Shown: positions 51,253-60,756, counted from the stretch's first letter. The stretch: DNA of 64,000 bases from Micromonospora coerulea (GCF_016598485.1 NZ_JAEMUW010000013.1:1-64000); one strand, 5' to 3'. Numbers and translations are program-made. The notes: generated by a model not told the origin, from the sequence alone.

Positions 51253-52446
51253 GTGCACCTGACGCACCTGGAGTGCCCGCGCTGCGGCAGGGAGCACTCG
51301 GCGGAGAAGTTGCAGAACCTCTGTCCCTGCGGCTCGCCGCTGCTGGCCCGCTACGACCTGGCCGCGGTGGCCGCGTCGGTGACCCCGGAGCAGTTCGGGC
51401 TCCGCCCGGCGGACCTGTGGCGCTACCGCGAGCTGCTGCCGGTGGACGACGCCCGGTTCGTCACCACGCTGGGCGAGGGCTGGACGCCGCTGCTGCGCGC
51501 CCCGGCGTACGGCGCCGAGATCGGCATCCCGGACCTGATCGTCAAGGACGAGGGGCTGACCCCGACCGGGTCGTTCAAGGCACGCGGCGCGGCCGTCGGT
51601 GTGAGCCGGGCCCGGGAGCTGGGCGTCGAACGGATCGCCATGCCGACCAACGGCAACGCCGGGGCGGCCTGGGCCACCTACGCGGCCCGGGCCGGGATCG
51701 GCGCGACCATCGCCATGCCGCTGTCCGCGCCGACCATCTGCCGGCGCGAGTGCGTGGCCGCGGGGGCGGACCTGCGGCTGGTGGACGGGCTGATCAGCGA
51801 CGCGGGTCGGTGGGTCGCCGACCTGGTCGCCGCATCAGGCGGGCAGGTCTTCGACGCCGGCACGCTGCGCGAGCCGTACCGCCTGGAGGGCAAGAAGACC
51901 ATGGGGTACGAGATCGTCGAGCAGCTCGGCTGGCAGGTGCCGGACGTGATCATCTATCCGACCGGGGGCGGCGTCGGGCTGATCGGCATCCACAAGGCGC
52001 TGCACGAGCTGCGCGAGCTGGGCTGGGTGGAGGAGAAGTTGCCCCGGCTGGTGGCGGTGCAGTCCACCGGCTGCGCGCCGATCGTCCGGGCGTTCGCCGC
52101 CGGGGAGCCGCGGGCGACCCCGTGGGCGGACGCGCACACCGTGGCCTTCGGCATCACCGTGCCGTCGCCGCTGGGCGACGAGCTGATCCTGGACGCGCTG
52201 CGGGAGAGCAGCGGGACCGCGATCGCGGTGGACGACGCGGAGATCCTGGCCGACCTGCGGGACTTCGCCGCGCGGGAGGGGCTGCTGCTCTGCCCGGAGG
52301 GAGCGGCCTGCCTCTCGGCGGCGCGGCACCTGCGGGCAGGTGGGTGGATCCGGGCCGGCGAGCGGGTGGTGGTGCTGAACACCGGCGCGGGGCTGAAGTA
52401 CCCGGAGACGGTGGACGTCGCCGGCGTACCGGTGCTGCCGGCCTGA
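51253..52446 (+). CDS. thrC: Threonine synthase
   Basis: Last step of threonine synthesis: O-phosphohomoserine to threonine. A 397-residue PLP enzyme with an N-terminal zinc-ribbon (CPRCGREH...CPCG) seen in the actinobacterial/plant-type branch. The PLP Lys lies in DEGLTPTGSFKARGAAVG; TNGNAGAAWATYAARAG and YPTGGGVGLIGIHKAL bind the phosphate. GTG with GGAG at a good distance. It follows the LigD-like gene by 8 bases and is the only amino-acid gene nearby. Confidence 0.9.
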   Translation: MHLTHLECPRCGREHSAEKLQNLCPCGSPLLARYDLAAVAASVTPEQFGLRPADLWRYRELLPVDDARFVTTLGEGWTPLLRAPAYGAEIGIPDLIVKDEGLTPTGSFKARGAAVGVSRARELGVERIAMPTNGNAGAAWATYAARAGIGATIAMPLSAPTICRRECVAAGADLRLVDGLISDAGRWVADLVAASGGQVFDAGTLREPYRLEGKKTMGYEIVEQLGWQVPDVIIYPTGGGVGLIGIHKALHELRELGWVEEKLPRLVAVQSTGCAPIVRAFAAGEPRATPWADAHTVAFGITVPSPLGDELILDALRESSGTAIAVDDAEILADLRDFAAREGLLLCPEGAACLSAARHLRAGGWIRAGERVVVLNTGAGLKYPETVDVAGVPVLPA

Positions 52447-52480
52447 CCGTCGCCGCGACGCTCGCCCACAGTGGGTGCAC

Positions 52481-54265
52481 TCAGTCGGAGGTGGGGTCGG
52501 TGAGCCGCCAGGCGGCGGCGACCAGGCCGATGTGGGAAAGCGCCTGCGGCATGTTGCCGAGCTGCGCGCCGGTGGCCAGGTCGATCTGCTCGCTGAGCAG
52601 CCCGACGTCGTTGGCGTGGCCGATCACCCGCTCGAAGAGCGCCTCGGCCCGGTCCCGCTCGCCGGCCATCGCCAGGCACTCGACCAGCCAGAACGAGCAA
52701 GGCAGGAAGCCCGCCGGGTCGCTGTCCCAGCGGCGGACCAGGCCATCCTCGGTGCCCAGCTCACGCTCGACCACCTCGATGGTGGAGCGCATCCGCGGGT
52801 CGCTGGCCGGCAAAAAGTGCACCACCGGCAGGTAGAGTGCCGAGGCGTCCAGCTCGGTTGAGCCGAAGGCACCGGTGAATGCGCCGATGCGCTCGTTCCA
52901 GCCCTCGCGCATGATGGTGGCCCGGATCTCGTCGCGGATGGCCGCCCAGCGGCGCGGGTCTGCCCGATCGCCCAGCCGGGGGGCCAGCTCCACCGCGCGG
53001 TTCATCGCCGCCCAGCAGAACACCTTCGACGACAGGTAGTGCCGCTCGACGTCACGGATCTCCCATGCGCCGTGGTCGGGCAGCTGCCAGGTGCCTGCCA
53101 CCTGCTCGGTCAGCCCGAGGACCATCTCTCGCAGCTCCTCATCGAAGGTGTCGCCGAGGTAGTGGCGCATCCGCCAGACCGCCGAGATCACCTCGCCGGG
53201 CACGTCGAGCTGCCGCTGCCGCCAGGCGTCGTTGCCGAACCGCACGGGCCGGCTGTCCAGGTAGCCGCGCAGGTGCTGCACCTCGTGCTCGGAGATGTCC
53301 CGCTCCCCTTCCAGGCCGAAGAGCACCGGCACCGGATCCTCGCCCACCCGCCCGATGGAGCGGGTCACCCAGGCGAAGAGGCGGGACGCCTCGTGCGGGC
53401 AGGCCGCCACCCAAAAGGCGCGAATGGTCAGCGCGAAGTCGCGCAGCCAGGAGTAGCGGTAGTCGTAGTTGCGTTCACCGCCGATCTCTTCCGGCAACGA
53501 CGGGGTGAGCGCCGCGGCGACCGCGCCGCTACGGGTGTACGTCAGGCCGGTGAGCACGGTGGCGCTGTGCCGGACCTGCGCGCGGTACTCGCCGTCGTAA
53601 TGGTGGGCCTCCCGGTAGGCCTCCCACGCCCGCGCCGTCTCGGCGAGCGTGGCGACCGGGTCCAATCGGGCCGGCGGCGGGCCGTAGACCGGGGCGTACG
53701 CCAGGTCGAAGCCGACCGTCTGGCCGGCGGCGACCTCGAACGTGCACCCGACCCGGTCCCCGTCCACGCGCAGCGGCTGCCCGCCCCCGCGCAGCACCAG
53801 CGCCACCGGCCCGGCGGTGGCCAGCACCCCGCCGTCCGGCTGCTCGTGCAGGTACGGAGTGAGCAGCCCGTACTCCGGGCGCGGGGCGAAGTCGAGGTGC
53901 ATCCGTACCCGCCCGCTCAGCCCCTCGACCACCCGCAGCAGCACCGCCGGCGAGTTCATCCCCAGCTCGTGGCCGCGGGCGCCCAGCTCGGCGGCGAGCG
54001 CGTCGGTGACCGCGACGCTCCCCTCCGGGGTGTGGTGGACGGTCCGCAGCACCAGGGTGCCCGGCCGATACGCGCGCTCCACCCGGCTCGCGGCCAGCGG
54101 CGCGATCCGCCAGTGCCCGCCGGTCGGGTCGAGGAGCCGGCAGAAGACCGACGGCGAGTCGAACCGGTCGGGGCACCACCAGTCGACCGACCCGTCCCGG
54201 CTGACCAACGCGCCGGAGCGGCAGTCGGAGATGAATCCGTAGTCGGAGATTGGCGGTTTATGCAC
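52481..54265 (-). CDS. GH15-family glucoamylase/trehalase
   Basis: A 594-residue cytoplasmic enzyme with the GH15 layout: an N-terminal beta-sandwich domain (ISDYGFISDCRSGALVSRDGSVDWWCPDRFDSPSVF) and an (alpha/alpha)6 barrel with YDYRYSWLRDFALTIRAF. In actinobacteria these proteins are mainly trehalases that split trehalose to glucose, less often glucoamylases; no signal peptide favours the intracellular trehalase role. GTG at 54265, 1 base after a strong hairpin. Confidence 0.85.
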   Translation of the reverse strand: MHKPPISDYGFISDCRSGALVSRDGSVDWWCPDRFDSPSVFCRLLDPTGGHWRIAPLAASRVERAYRPGTLVLRTVHHTPEGSVAVTDALAAELGARGHELGMNSPAVLLRVVEGLSGRVRMHLDFAPRPEYGLLTPYLHEQPDGGVLATAGPVALVLRGGGQPLRVDGDRVGCTFEVAAGQTVGFDLAYAPVYGPPPARLDPVATLAETARAWEAYREAHHYDGEYRAQVRHSATVLTGLTYTRSGAVAAALTPSLPEEIGGERNYDYRYSWLRDFALTIRAFWVAACPHEASRLFAWVTRSIGRVGEDPVPVLFGLEGERDISEHEVQHLRGYLDSRPVRFGNDAWRQRQLDVPGEVISAVWRMRHYLGDTFDEELREMVLGLTEQVAGTWQLPDHGAWEIRDVERHYLSSKVFCWAAMNRAVELAPRLGDRADPRRWAAIRDEIRATIMREGWNERIGAFTGAFGSTELDASALYLPVVHFLPASDPRMRSTIEVVERELGTEDGLVRRWDSDPAGFLPCSFWLVECLAMAGERDRAEALFERVIGHANDVGLLSEQIDLATGAQLGNMPQALSHIGLVAAAWRLTDPTSD

Positions 54266-54266
54266 C

Positions 54267-54292
54267 CGCCCCGGGTACCCGGACCCGGGGCG
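54267..54292 (-). terminator. Hairpin between the cupin gene and GH15
   Basis: A perfect 10-bp stem (CGCCCCGGGT / ACCCGGGGCG) with a 6-base loop. It ends 1 base before the GH15 GTG. It may terminate the cupin message, and it also covers the GH15 ribosome site (GGGGCGG), so it could instead regulate translation. Confidence 0.6.
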
Positions 54293-54307
54293 TTCAGGCC
54301 ACGCCGG

Positions 54308-54700
54308 TCACGCGGTCGGCGGCTCGTCCTGGCCAGCGGCCTCCGCCGCGTCGGCCTCCTCCTTGGTGCGGTGCACCGCCTGGTCGGCGTGCTCCGGCGG
54401 GCCGTACACGGTGTAGAGGACCAGCGGGTTGGGGCCGGTGTTGACGAAGTTGTGCTTCGTACCGGCCGGTACGACGACCAGGTCGCCCGAGACGACCTCC
54501 TTCTTCTCGCCGGCCACCCGGGCCTCGCCGGTGCCGCTGACGAAGGTCAGGATCTGGTCGATGCCCTCGTGGACCTCCTCGCCGATCTCGCCGCCGGGCG
54601 GAATCGTCATGATCACCAGCTGGGTGTGCTCCCCGGTCCACAGCACGCGGCGGAAGTCTGGGCTCTTCTCGGCGACGGTCGCGATGGTGAAATGCTCCAT
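54308..54700 (-). CDS. Cupin-domain protein
   Basis: A 130-residue single cupin. Motif 1 reads PPGGEIGEEVHEGIDQILTFVSGTGEA, where one conserved His is retained (VHEG) and Glu/Asp fill other positions. Motif 2 is VVPAGTKHNFVNTG with its His. Motif spacing matches small RmlC-like cupins of unknown function. The C-terminal tail (EEADAAEAAGQDEPPTA) is acidic. ATG at 54700. Confidence 0.85.
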   Translation of the reverse strand: MEHFTIATVAEKSPDFRRVLWTGEHTQLVIMTIPPGGEIGEEVHEGIDQILTFVSGTGEARVAGEKKEVVSGDLVVVPAGTKHNFVNTGPNPLVLYTVYGPPEHADQAVHRTKEEADAAEAAGQDEPPTA

Positions 54701-55067
54701 GGCGCCGTCATACCCGGTCCGGCCCGGGATCACGCCGGGACTCGCAGATGGTGGAATTCCCCACTGATCCGCGGTTTGGATCCCCTCCGGACGGGCATCT
54801 GGAGCGCCAAGACCGGTGCACACCCGGCCGGTCGAGCCAGGTCCCCGCTTTCGTACCGCCGTACGGCTGCGGTGGTGGGAGACGGCCAGAGCGCGGCGAC
54901 GTTACGACCCCGGTCGAGCGGCGCCGTGCGCTCGTGTGTGCGGACCTCCGCCGAGCTGGGAAAACACTTGGAGACGGCCGTTCGGGCGACCCGGCACGCC
55001 GGGACCGGGCATCGGCTCTTCGGCCGGAAAACCTGTGATAGGCGCCGATGTCTGGCTACATTGAAGT
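54701..55067. other. Intergenic region between cupin and beta-family genes
   Basis: About 370 bases with no credible gene. At its right end TACATT just before the ATG at 55068 is a plausible -10 for a leaderless message. I see no other signal. Confidence 0.5.
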
Positions 55068-56171
55068 ATGGTGCCCGCCCACGGGGGTCGGGCGGCGGAA
55101 CCGGTCTACCGCCCCATTCTGGCCGGTCGCCGGGGTGAGCTGGAGTCGCTGGCCCATCTCGACGACGTCGCCGCTCGGCTGCTCGCTCCGGTCCTCGACG
55201 TCTGCGTGGTCGATCCGTGCACCGTGGACCTCATCGGCCGGCTGCCGGCCGGACTGCTCCCGGCCGTCGACGTCTCCGCCCTGCCGGACGCCCCGGAGAG
55301 CGAGCTGGTCCGCTGGGGCGTACCGCTGGTGCCGGTGGTCGGGCTCGCGGAGAGCGACCGGCGGTTGGTGGCGCACGGCGTGGCCGCGCGGGCGTACGCC
55401 CGGCGGGCGGTGGTCCGGCTGCGCACCGGCCAGGATCGGGCCGGCCCGGATGCGACGACGACCGCCGTCGAGCGGGTCTGGCGGCTCGCCCGGCTGGTCC
55501 CGGAGCAGTGCGACCTGCTCGTCGACGCGGGTGACGTGTGCTGCCCGGCGGACGTGCGGCTGGCCGAGCCCCGGATCCGGCGGCTGTTGGAGTGGGCCCG
55601 CCGGCACGCCTGGCGGTCGGTGACGGTGGCCGCCGGCGGGATGCCGCCGACGCTGGCCCGCCTCCCCACCGATGAGCCGGTACGCCTCGACCGCTTCGAC
55701 TGGGGGCTGTGGCAGCGCCTCTCCGACCTCGGCGTCGGGTACGGCGACTACGGGATCGGCTCCGCGGTGGCCGGCACGGACGGTTCGGGCGACCGGCTGC
55801 CGACGCTGCGGTACACGGCCGACGGGGCGTGGTGGGTGTACCGCTGGTCGCGGCGGGGCGGTCGGGGCGACGACCGCTTCGCGGACCTGTGCCGGACGCT
55901 GGTGGCGGCCCCGCACTGGCCGACGGCCGGGGCGGCCTTCTCCTGGGGCGACCACGAGATCCTGCGGCGGGCCCGGGGCGGGGCGGGCGCCGGCTCGCCG
56001 ACCAACTGGGCGGCGTGGAGCACCTCGCACCATCTGGCGTACGTGCTGGGCACGCTGCTGCGCCCGGACCGGGGCCAGCGTTCCGGGTCGTGGGGCGCCG
56101 GCCAGGAGGCACCCGTTCGGGGGCGCTCCGGCCGGCCGCACCGGGGCGGCGAGACCCGCCGCGCGGGCTGA
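55068..56171 (+). CDS. Beta-family protein (PF14350-like)
   Basis: A 367-residue protein with YRPILAGRRGELESLAHL near the N-terminus, the opening typical of the beta-protein family found in bacteria and phages, often near defence or toxin genes. The fold resembles a TIM-like barrel (DVCVVDPCTVDLIG, VVRLRTGQDR, CDLLVDAGDVCC, RLDRFDWGLWQRL). The family's biochemical role is unknown. The C-terminal 35 residues are Arg/Gly-rich and poorly conserved. ATG at 55068. Confidence 0.6.
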   Translation: MVPAHGGRAAEPVYRPILAGRRGELESLAHLDDVAARLLAPVLDVCVVDPCTVDLIGRLPAGLLPAVDVSALPDAPESELVRWGVPLVPVVGLAESDRRLVAHGVAARAYARRAVVRLRTGQDRAGPDATTTAVERVWRLARLVPEQCDLLVDAGDVCCPADVRLAEPRIRRLLEWARRHAWRSVTVAAGGMPPTLARLPTDEPVRLDRFDWGLWQRLSDLGVGYGDYGIGSAVAGTDGSGDRLPTLRYTADGAWWVYRWSRRGGRGDDRFADLCRTLVAAPHWPTAGAAFSWGDHEILRRARGGAGAGSPTNWAAWSTSHHLAYVLGTLLRPDRGQRSGSWGAGQEAPVRGRSGRPHRGGETRRAG

Positions 56172-56181
56172 GCCGCGCCGG

Positions 56182-56463
56182 TCACTCCTTCTCGGTGAAG
56201 CCGAACTGGACGATGCCCTCGTCGTCGACCGTGGCGTCGACGGAGGTGTCCTCGAGCAGTTCGGCGGCGTCCGGGTCGAGGAAGATGCGGGCGCCCTGGT
56301 TGTCGACCACCTTGTCGCCCTGCGCCGGCTCGGGCACCAGCTCGATGGAGAGCGCACCGGCGTCGGTATCGGCCGCGATGCGCAGCCCGCCGTCCTCGCC
56401 GACGTCCTGCTGGACGGCGAGGTCGCGGATCACCATTACGGCGTTGTCGGTCATGGTCAGCAT
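56182..56463 (-). CDS. HesB/IscA-like protein lacking cysteines
   Basis: A 93-residue HesB-fold protein (GGLRIAADTDAGALSIELVPEPAQGDKVVDNQGARIFLDPDAAELLEDTSVDATVDDEGIVQFGF). A-type Fe-S carriers use three conserved Cys; this protein has none, so it cannot bind a cluster in the usual way. Cysteine-poor HesB-like relatives occur in actinobacteria. AGGAG 8 bases before the ATG at 56463 supports the start. Confidence 0.8.
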   Translation of the reverse strand: MLTMTDNAVMVIRDLAVQQDVGEDGGLRIAADTDAGALSIELVPEPAQGDKVVDNQGARIFLDPDAAELLEDTSVDATVDDEGIVQFGFTEKE

Positions 56464-56800
56464 GGCGGAAACTCCTCGTGGCTCGTGCGGGATCGGGGCG
56501 GGTCGGGCGGCCGGGTGGCCGGGCCTGGACCCAGGAAGGCGAATCGGTCTTCGCCGTGCAAAGCAGGGCAGGTAGCGGGCCCCTCATGACCCACGGTGCC
56601 CCCTGGCCGGGCATCCGTCAAATAGAGCGGGGTCAGTCGACACCGCGCCGCCCGGTGCCGGGAGTGGCCCGGCATGGAACGGGTAGTCGGGGCGATGACC
56701 AGGGGTTGTCGCACAGAACGACCCGCCGGTCCGGCCTGTTTGGAAATAACTTCCGCCGCAGAGGCTTTTCCGGAAGAAACCTCCATGGCAGCATCTACGC
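56464..56800. other. Divergent intergenic region, HesB-like / dacB
   Basis: About 340 bases between divergent starts. A short inverted repeat (CTTCCG...CGGAAG, 56750-56780) lies near the dacB ATG. No gene is supported. Confidence 0.45.
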
Positions 56801-58384
56801 ATGCATCGCCGTCTCTTTACCCGGACGCTCGCGGTGCTGGCGTTGGTCGCCACCGCGGCCACCGCCGGCGCCCCCACCGCCACGGCCGAGTCGCCCACCC
56901 CCACGCAGACCCGGCTGAACGCCACCATCGACGCCGTTCTCGCCGACTCCCGCCTGGTCGGGGCGCAGGCGGGCGTGGTCGTCGTGGACACCGCCACCGG
57001 CCAGACCCTCTACCAGCGCAACGGGGACCGCCGGCTGGTGCCGGCCTCCAACACCAAGCTGCTCACCTCGACCGCGGCGCTGGAACTGCTCGGCCCGGGC
57101 CACCGGTTCACCACCGACGTGTCCGGCGACGGCGTGCGACGGGCCGGGCTGCTCTCCGGCAACCTGTACCTGCGCGGCGGCGGCGACCCGACCATGCTGG
57201 CCGAGGACTACGACGCGCTGGCCGCCCAGGTCGCGGCGGAGGGCGTCCGGGTGGTGACCGGCGATCTGATGGCCGACGACACCCGGTACGACCGGACCCG
57301 GCTGGGCCCCGACTGGACCTGGGACGACGAGTCCTACTACTACGCGGCGCAGGTCTCGGCGCTGACCGTGGCGCCGGACAGCGACTACGACGCCGGCACC
57401 GTGATCGTGCACGCCGCCCCGGGGGTCGGCGCGGGCGCGCCCCCGGTGGTGACGATGACGCCGCCCAACGGTTACCTGCGGATCGACAACCGGGCCGAGA
57501 CGGTCGCCGACGGCGAGACGACGATCTCGTTCGAACGCGAGCACGGGAGCAACATCATCGTGGTGACCGGGCAGATCGCGGCCGGCGAGGAGCCGGAGAG
57601 CGACTGGATGACGGTCTGGGAGCCGACCGGCTACGCCGCCGACGTCTTCCGGGCCGCGCTGCGGCGGCACGGCGTCCGGGTGCTCGGCCGGACCATCCTC
57701 GGGCAGGCGACCCCGGCGGACGCCACGCCGGTCGCGCGGCACGACTCCATGCCGCTGGCCGACCTGATGGTGCCGTTCCTCAAGCTGTCCAACAACGGCC
57801 ACGCGGAGGTGCTGACCAAGGAGCTCGGCCGGGTCCTCTCCGGCTCGGGGACCTGGTCCGCCGGGCTCGCCGCGATCGGCGGGTTCATCGGCGACAACGG
57901 CGTGAACACCGGCACGCTACGCCAGCGCGACGGCTCCGGCCTCTCCCGGCGCAACCTCATCCCGCCGGCCGAGTTCGTCGCCCTGCTCACCGCGGCCCGC
58001 CGCGAGCCCTGGTTCGACACCTGGTACGCCGCCCTGCCGATCGCCGGCAACGCCGAACGCTTCGTCGGCGGCACCCTGCGCAGCCGGATGCGCGGCACGC
58101 CGGCCGCGAACAACGTGCACGCCAAGACGGGCAGCCTGACCGGCGCGTCCAGCCTCTCCGGCTACGTCACCGACGCCGACGGCCACCTGCTGGCCTTCTC
58201 GATCGTGCTGAACAACTACCTGACCTCCTCGGTGAAGGGGCTGGAGGACCAGATCGCCATCACCCTGGCCTCGTACACCGAGCAGGGGACGACCACGGCG
58301 CGGCTGACGGCGCCGACGGCGCCGGAGGCACCGCGGGTGCCGGAGGGCCTGGAGTGCGCCTGGGTGAAGCCGATCGCCTGCTGA
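56801..58384 (+). CDS. dacB: D-alanyl-D-alanine carboxypeptidase, PBP4 type
   Basis: A 527-residue secreted penicillin-binding protein that trims or cleaves cell-wall cross-links. A signal peptide (LAVLALVATAATAGAPTATA) is followed by the S13 active sites: S83-N-T-K86 (VPASNTKLLTST), the SxN motif LSNNGHAEV and KTG in HAKTGSLTGASSLSGYV. The large insert typical of PBP4/DacB lies between the first two motifs. ATG at 56801, and a hairpin terminator follows. Confidence 0.93.
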   Translation: MHRRLFTRTLAVLALVATAATAGAPTATAESPTPTQTRLNATIDAVLADSRLVGAQAGVVVVDTATGQTLYQRNGDRRLVPASNTKLLTSTAALELLGPGHRFTTDVSGDGVRRAGLLSGNLYLRGGGDPTMLAEDYDALAAQVAAEGVRVVTGDLMADDTRYDRTRLGPDWTWDDESYYYAAQVSALTVAPDSDYDAGTVIVHAAPGVGAGAPPVVTMTPPNGYLRIDNRAETVADGETTISFEREHGSNIIVVTGQIAAGEEPESDWMTVWEPTGYAADVFRAALRRHGVRVLGRTILGQATPADATPVARHDSMPLADLMVPFLKLSNNGHAEVLTKELGRVLSGSGTWSAGLAAIGGFIGDNGVNTGTLRQRDGSGLSRRNLIPPAEFVALLTAARREPWFDTWYAALPIAGNAERFVGGTLRSRMRGTPAANNVHAKTGSLTGASSLSGYVTDADGHLLAFSIVLNNYLTSSVKGLEDQIAITLASYTEQGTTTARLTAPTAPEAPRVPEGLECAWVKPIAC

Positions 58385-58390
58385 CCCGCC

Positions 58391-58427
58391 GCGGGCCCCA
58401 TCCCCTCCGTCGGTGGGGCGGGCCCGC
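58391..58427 (+). terminator. Terminator after dacB
   Basis: An 8-bp outer stem (GCGGGCCC / GGGCCCGC) with an inner CCCC/GGGG extension across a small internal loop, 7 bases past the dacB stop. Confidence 0.65.
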
Positions 58428-58554
58428 AGCGACGGGTCACGCGCCGGGCCGGTACGGCGGGACGGACGACGCCGCCACTGCTGCTCATCGGTGCAGCCCT
58501 CCACAGAGGACGGTCCCGGCCCGACCCCCGCGACGATGATCGCCGACCCCTCGG

Positions 58555-58992
58555 TCAGACCCGCTCCAGCACCACCACCGGGATCTCCCGGTCGGTCCTG
58601 GTCTGGTAGCCGTCGTACGCAGGCCAGGTCGCGGTCATGGTCTGCCACATCCGGGGCTTCTCCGCTGGCGTGGCGGTGCGCGCCCGGGCGGTGAACTTCT
58701 CCGCGCCGACCTGCACCTGCACCTCCGGCTCGGCGAGCAGGTTGAGGTACCAGGCCGGGTGCTCGGGCGCGCCGCCCTGGGACGCGACCACCAGGTACGC
58801 GTCGCCGTCCCGGCCGTAGATCAGCGCGGTGCGCCGCAGCTTGCCGCTGCGCCGGCCCCGGGTGGTCAGCAGCAGGGTGAAGACGCCGGGACGCCACTCG
58901 TGGCCCTCCGCGCCGTCGGTCTCGACGTACCGGCGGATGTGGTCGGCGACCCACCCCTCCGGACTGTCCAGCACCTGCTCGCTCGCGGTCAT
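58555..58992 (-). CDS. Deazaflavin (F420)-dependent nitroreductase-family protein
   Basis: A 145-residue split-barrel protein of the Ddn family. FTLLLTTRGRRSGKLRRTALIYGRDGDAYLVVASQGGAPEHPAWYLNLLAEPEVQVQVG is the F420-binding block typical of mycobacterial Ddn. The substrate is unknown. F420 use fits the actinobacterial background. ATG at 58992. Confidence 0.88.
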   Translation of the reverse strand: MTASEQVLDSPEGWVADHIRRYVETDGAEGHEWRPGVFTLLLTTRGRRSGKLRRTALIYGRDGDAYLVVASQGGAPEHPAWYLNLLAEPEVQVQVGAEKFTARARTATPAEKPRMWQTMTATWPAYDGYQTRTDREIPVVVLERV

Positions 58993-59070
58993 GGGTTCCC
59001 TCCCGGGTCATTGGCCGGCCGTCGCGCCCACGCTACTCCCGGCCGGCGGCCGTCGCCGGGTGAACGACGG

Positions 59071-59976
59071 TCAGCGCAGCGCGACGGCCTGGACGCTGAC
59101 GTTGCCGCCGTCCCCGAAGGACTCCTCCACCGTCCAGGTCAGCAGCAGCCGCGCGCCGCGGGGCGCCCGGAACCGGACGGTGAACTCGGCGGTGTGCTGG
59201 GTGTGCGGGTCCTCCAGCCGCACGGTGCTGGTCGGCCCGCCGGTGGACAGCCGCGCGTCGAGGCGACCCCGGGCCATCCACAGGCCGGCGTAGAGCCGAA
59301 CCGTGCGCGGCACGCCGTCGCCGGTCACCGCGAGCGTGAACCCGCTGCCCCGCCCGCAGGTGTATACCCCCGACATGGTGCCGCTGGCCGACTCGACGGG
59401 CGAGCCGTCCCGCCAGGCGTACGCCTCGGGGTTGTTGCTGTAACTCTCTCGCGTGCCACGCCCGCCCTCGTCGCGGATCGCCCCGGAGCCGTTCCGCTTG
59501 CGGACGGGCGGCTCGGTGCCGAGCAGTCCCCAGTGGACCCAGTCGACCGGACCGGCCGCACTGAGATCGACGCGCGCCGGCACGTCGGCCTGGCTCAGGG
59601 TGAGGACGGGCTCGATGGCCGACGGCGGTGGCGACGGGGACGCCGATGGGGACGGTGGCCGCTGGCGGGGCCGCAGCCCGGGCGAGGCGGCGGCCGCGTC
59701 GGCGCCCGACCGCTGCGGCGACGGTACGGCCGGCCGCCCCGCCCCGGGCGCCGTGCCCGGCCCGGCGGCCCGCTCCTGCTGCCGCGGCCCGGCATGCTGC
59801 TCGGTGCCGAGGTACGCGGCGAGAGCGGCCAGGCACGCGACGGCGGCCAGCGTCTCCATGATCCAGCGGCGGCGTTGCCGGGCCCGCGCGATCCGGCGGA
59901 GCGCGGACCGGGTCGGCCCCTGGCCGTACGGGGACGACGGCGACCCTGCGAACCGAGTGCGGTCTTCCTCCGCCAC
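59071..59976 (-). CDS. Hypothetical membrane-anchored protein
   Basis: A 301-residue protein. A short cytoplasmic part ends in a helix (TLAAVACLAALAAYLG, about 45-60); a Pro/Ser/Ala-rich linker of about 60 residues follows, then an outer beta-sandwich-like domain ending VVSVQAVALR-type strands (about 125-300). I do not recognise the domain. GGAGG just before the GTG at 59976 decides the start; an in-frame GTG at 59994 has no site. Confidence 0.7.
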   Translation of the reverse strand: MAEEDRTRFAGSPSSPYGQGPTRSALRRIARARQRRRWIMETLAAVACLAALAAYLGTEQHAGPRQQERAAGPGTAPGAGRPAVPSPQRSGADAAAASPGLRPRQRPPSPSASPSPPPSAIEPVLTLSQADVPARVDLSAAGPVDWVHWGLLGTEPPVRKRNGSGAIRDEGGRGTRESYSNNPEAYAWRDGSPVESASGTMSGVYTCGRGSGFTLAVTGDGVPRTVRLYAGLWMARGRLDARLSTGGPTSTVRLEDPHTQHTAEFTVRFRAPRGARLLLTWTVEESFGDGGNVSVQAVALR

Positions 59977-60162
59977 CGAACCTCCGCTCCCCACCCACGC
60001 TCCGGCCGGCGGACGGGCGGGCGTGACCCGCTCACGTTTTCATCGGCGGGGCGAATGCGCCATATGGGGACGGCTGGGCGTTTCCAGTTTGTTACCTGAC
60101 GGTAGCGAACGGCGCACGGCCCGCGGTTCGGCTCCGCAGGACGGTCGGCAGGCGGGCCCCGG

Positions 60163-60756
60163 TCAGCGGATCTCGAAGCCGAGCGCCTGCGCCAGCACGA
60201 TCGCCTGCTCGGCGTCGACGATCGCGCCGGCCCGCTCCACCACCGTCGGATCGAGCGCGGTCAGGTCGCTGCCCCGCAGGTCGGCGCCGGAGAGCCGGGA
60301 GCTGTGCAACTGCGCGCCGGAGAGGTCGACCCCGGTGACCGTCGCACCGGTCAGGTTGGCGCCGGTCAGGTCGACCTCGCGCATCCGGACGTCGGTGATG
60401 CTCACCCCGCGCAGGTCCGCCCCGGGCAGCGCGACGAAGGACCAGTCCCCGCCGCTGATCCGCAGCGGGCGCAGGTCGCACTGATCGAACGCGCTGCCGA
60501 CCAGCTTGCAGCCGGTGAACTCGGCCTCGAAGAGGTTGCACCGCTTGAACGTGCACCGGGTGAAGGCGGAGTCGGTGTGCCGGGACGCGTTGAACGCCAC
60601 GTTGCCGAAGACGCACTCGGTGAAGACCGCGCCCTGGCTGACCGCCTCGGTGAGGTCGACGTGGAAGAACTCACAGCGGACGAAGTGCCGGTCGGCCAGT
60701 TCTTCCGCGTACCAGTCCTGGTGGCGGTAGGTGACGTTCTCGGTGGGCTCCGGCAT
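60163..60756 (-). CDS. Pentapeptide-repeat protein
   Basis: A 197-residue right-handed beta-helix. Repeats of the A(D/N)LxX type run from about 40 to 175 (FDQCDLRPLRISGGDW, ADLRGVSITDVRMREVDLTGANLTGATVTGVDLSGAQL, SGADLRGSDL). Members of this family mimic DNA and protect gyrase, or act in other ways; the role here is unknown. ATG at 60756. Confidence 0.88.
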   Translation of the reverse strand: MPEPTENVTYRHQDWYAEELADRHFVRCEFFHVDLTEAVSQGAVFTECVFGNVAFNASRHTDSAFTRCTFKRCNLFEAEFTGCKLVGSAFDQCDLRPLRISGGDWSFVALPGADLRGVSITDVRMREVDLTGANLTGATVTGVDLSGAQLHSSRLSGADLRGSDLTALDPTVVERAGAIVDAEQAIVLAQALGFEIR

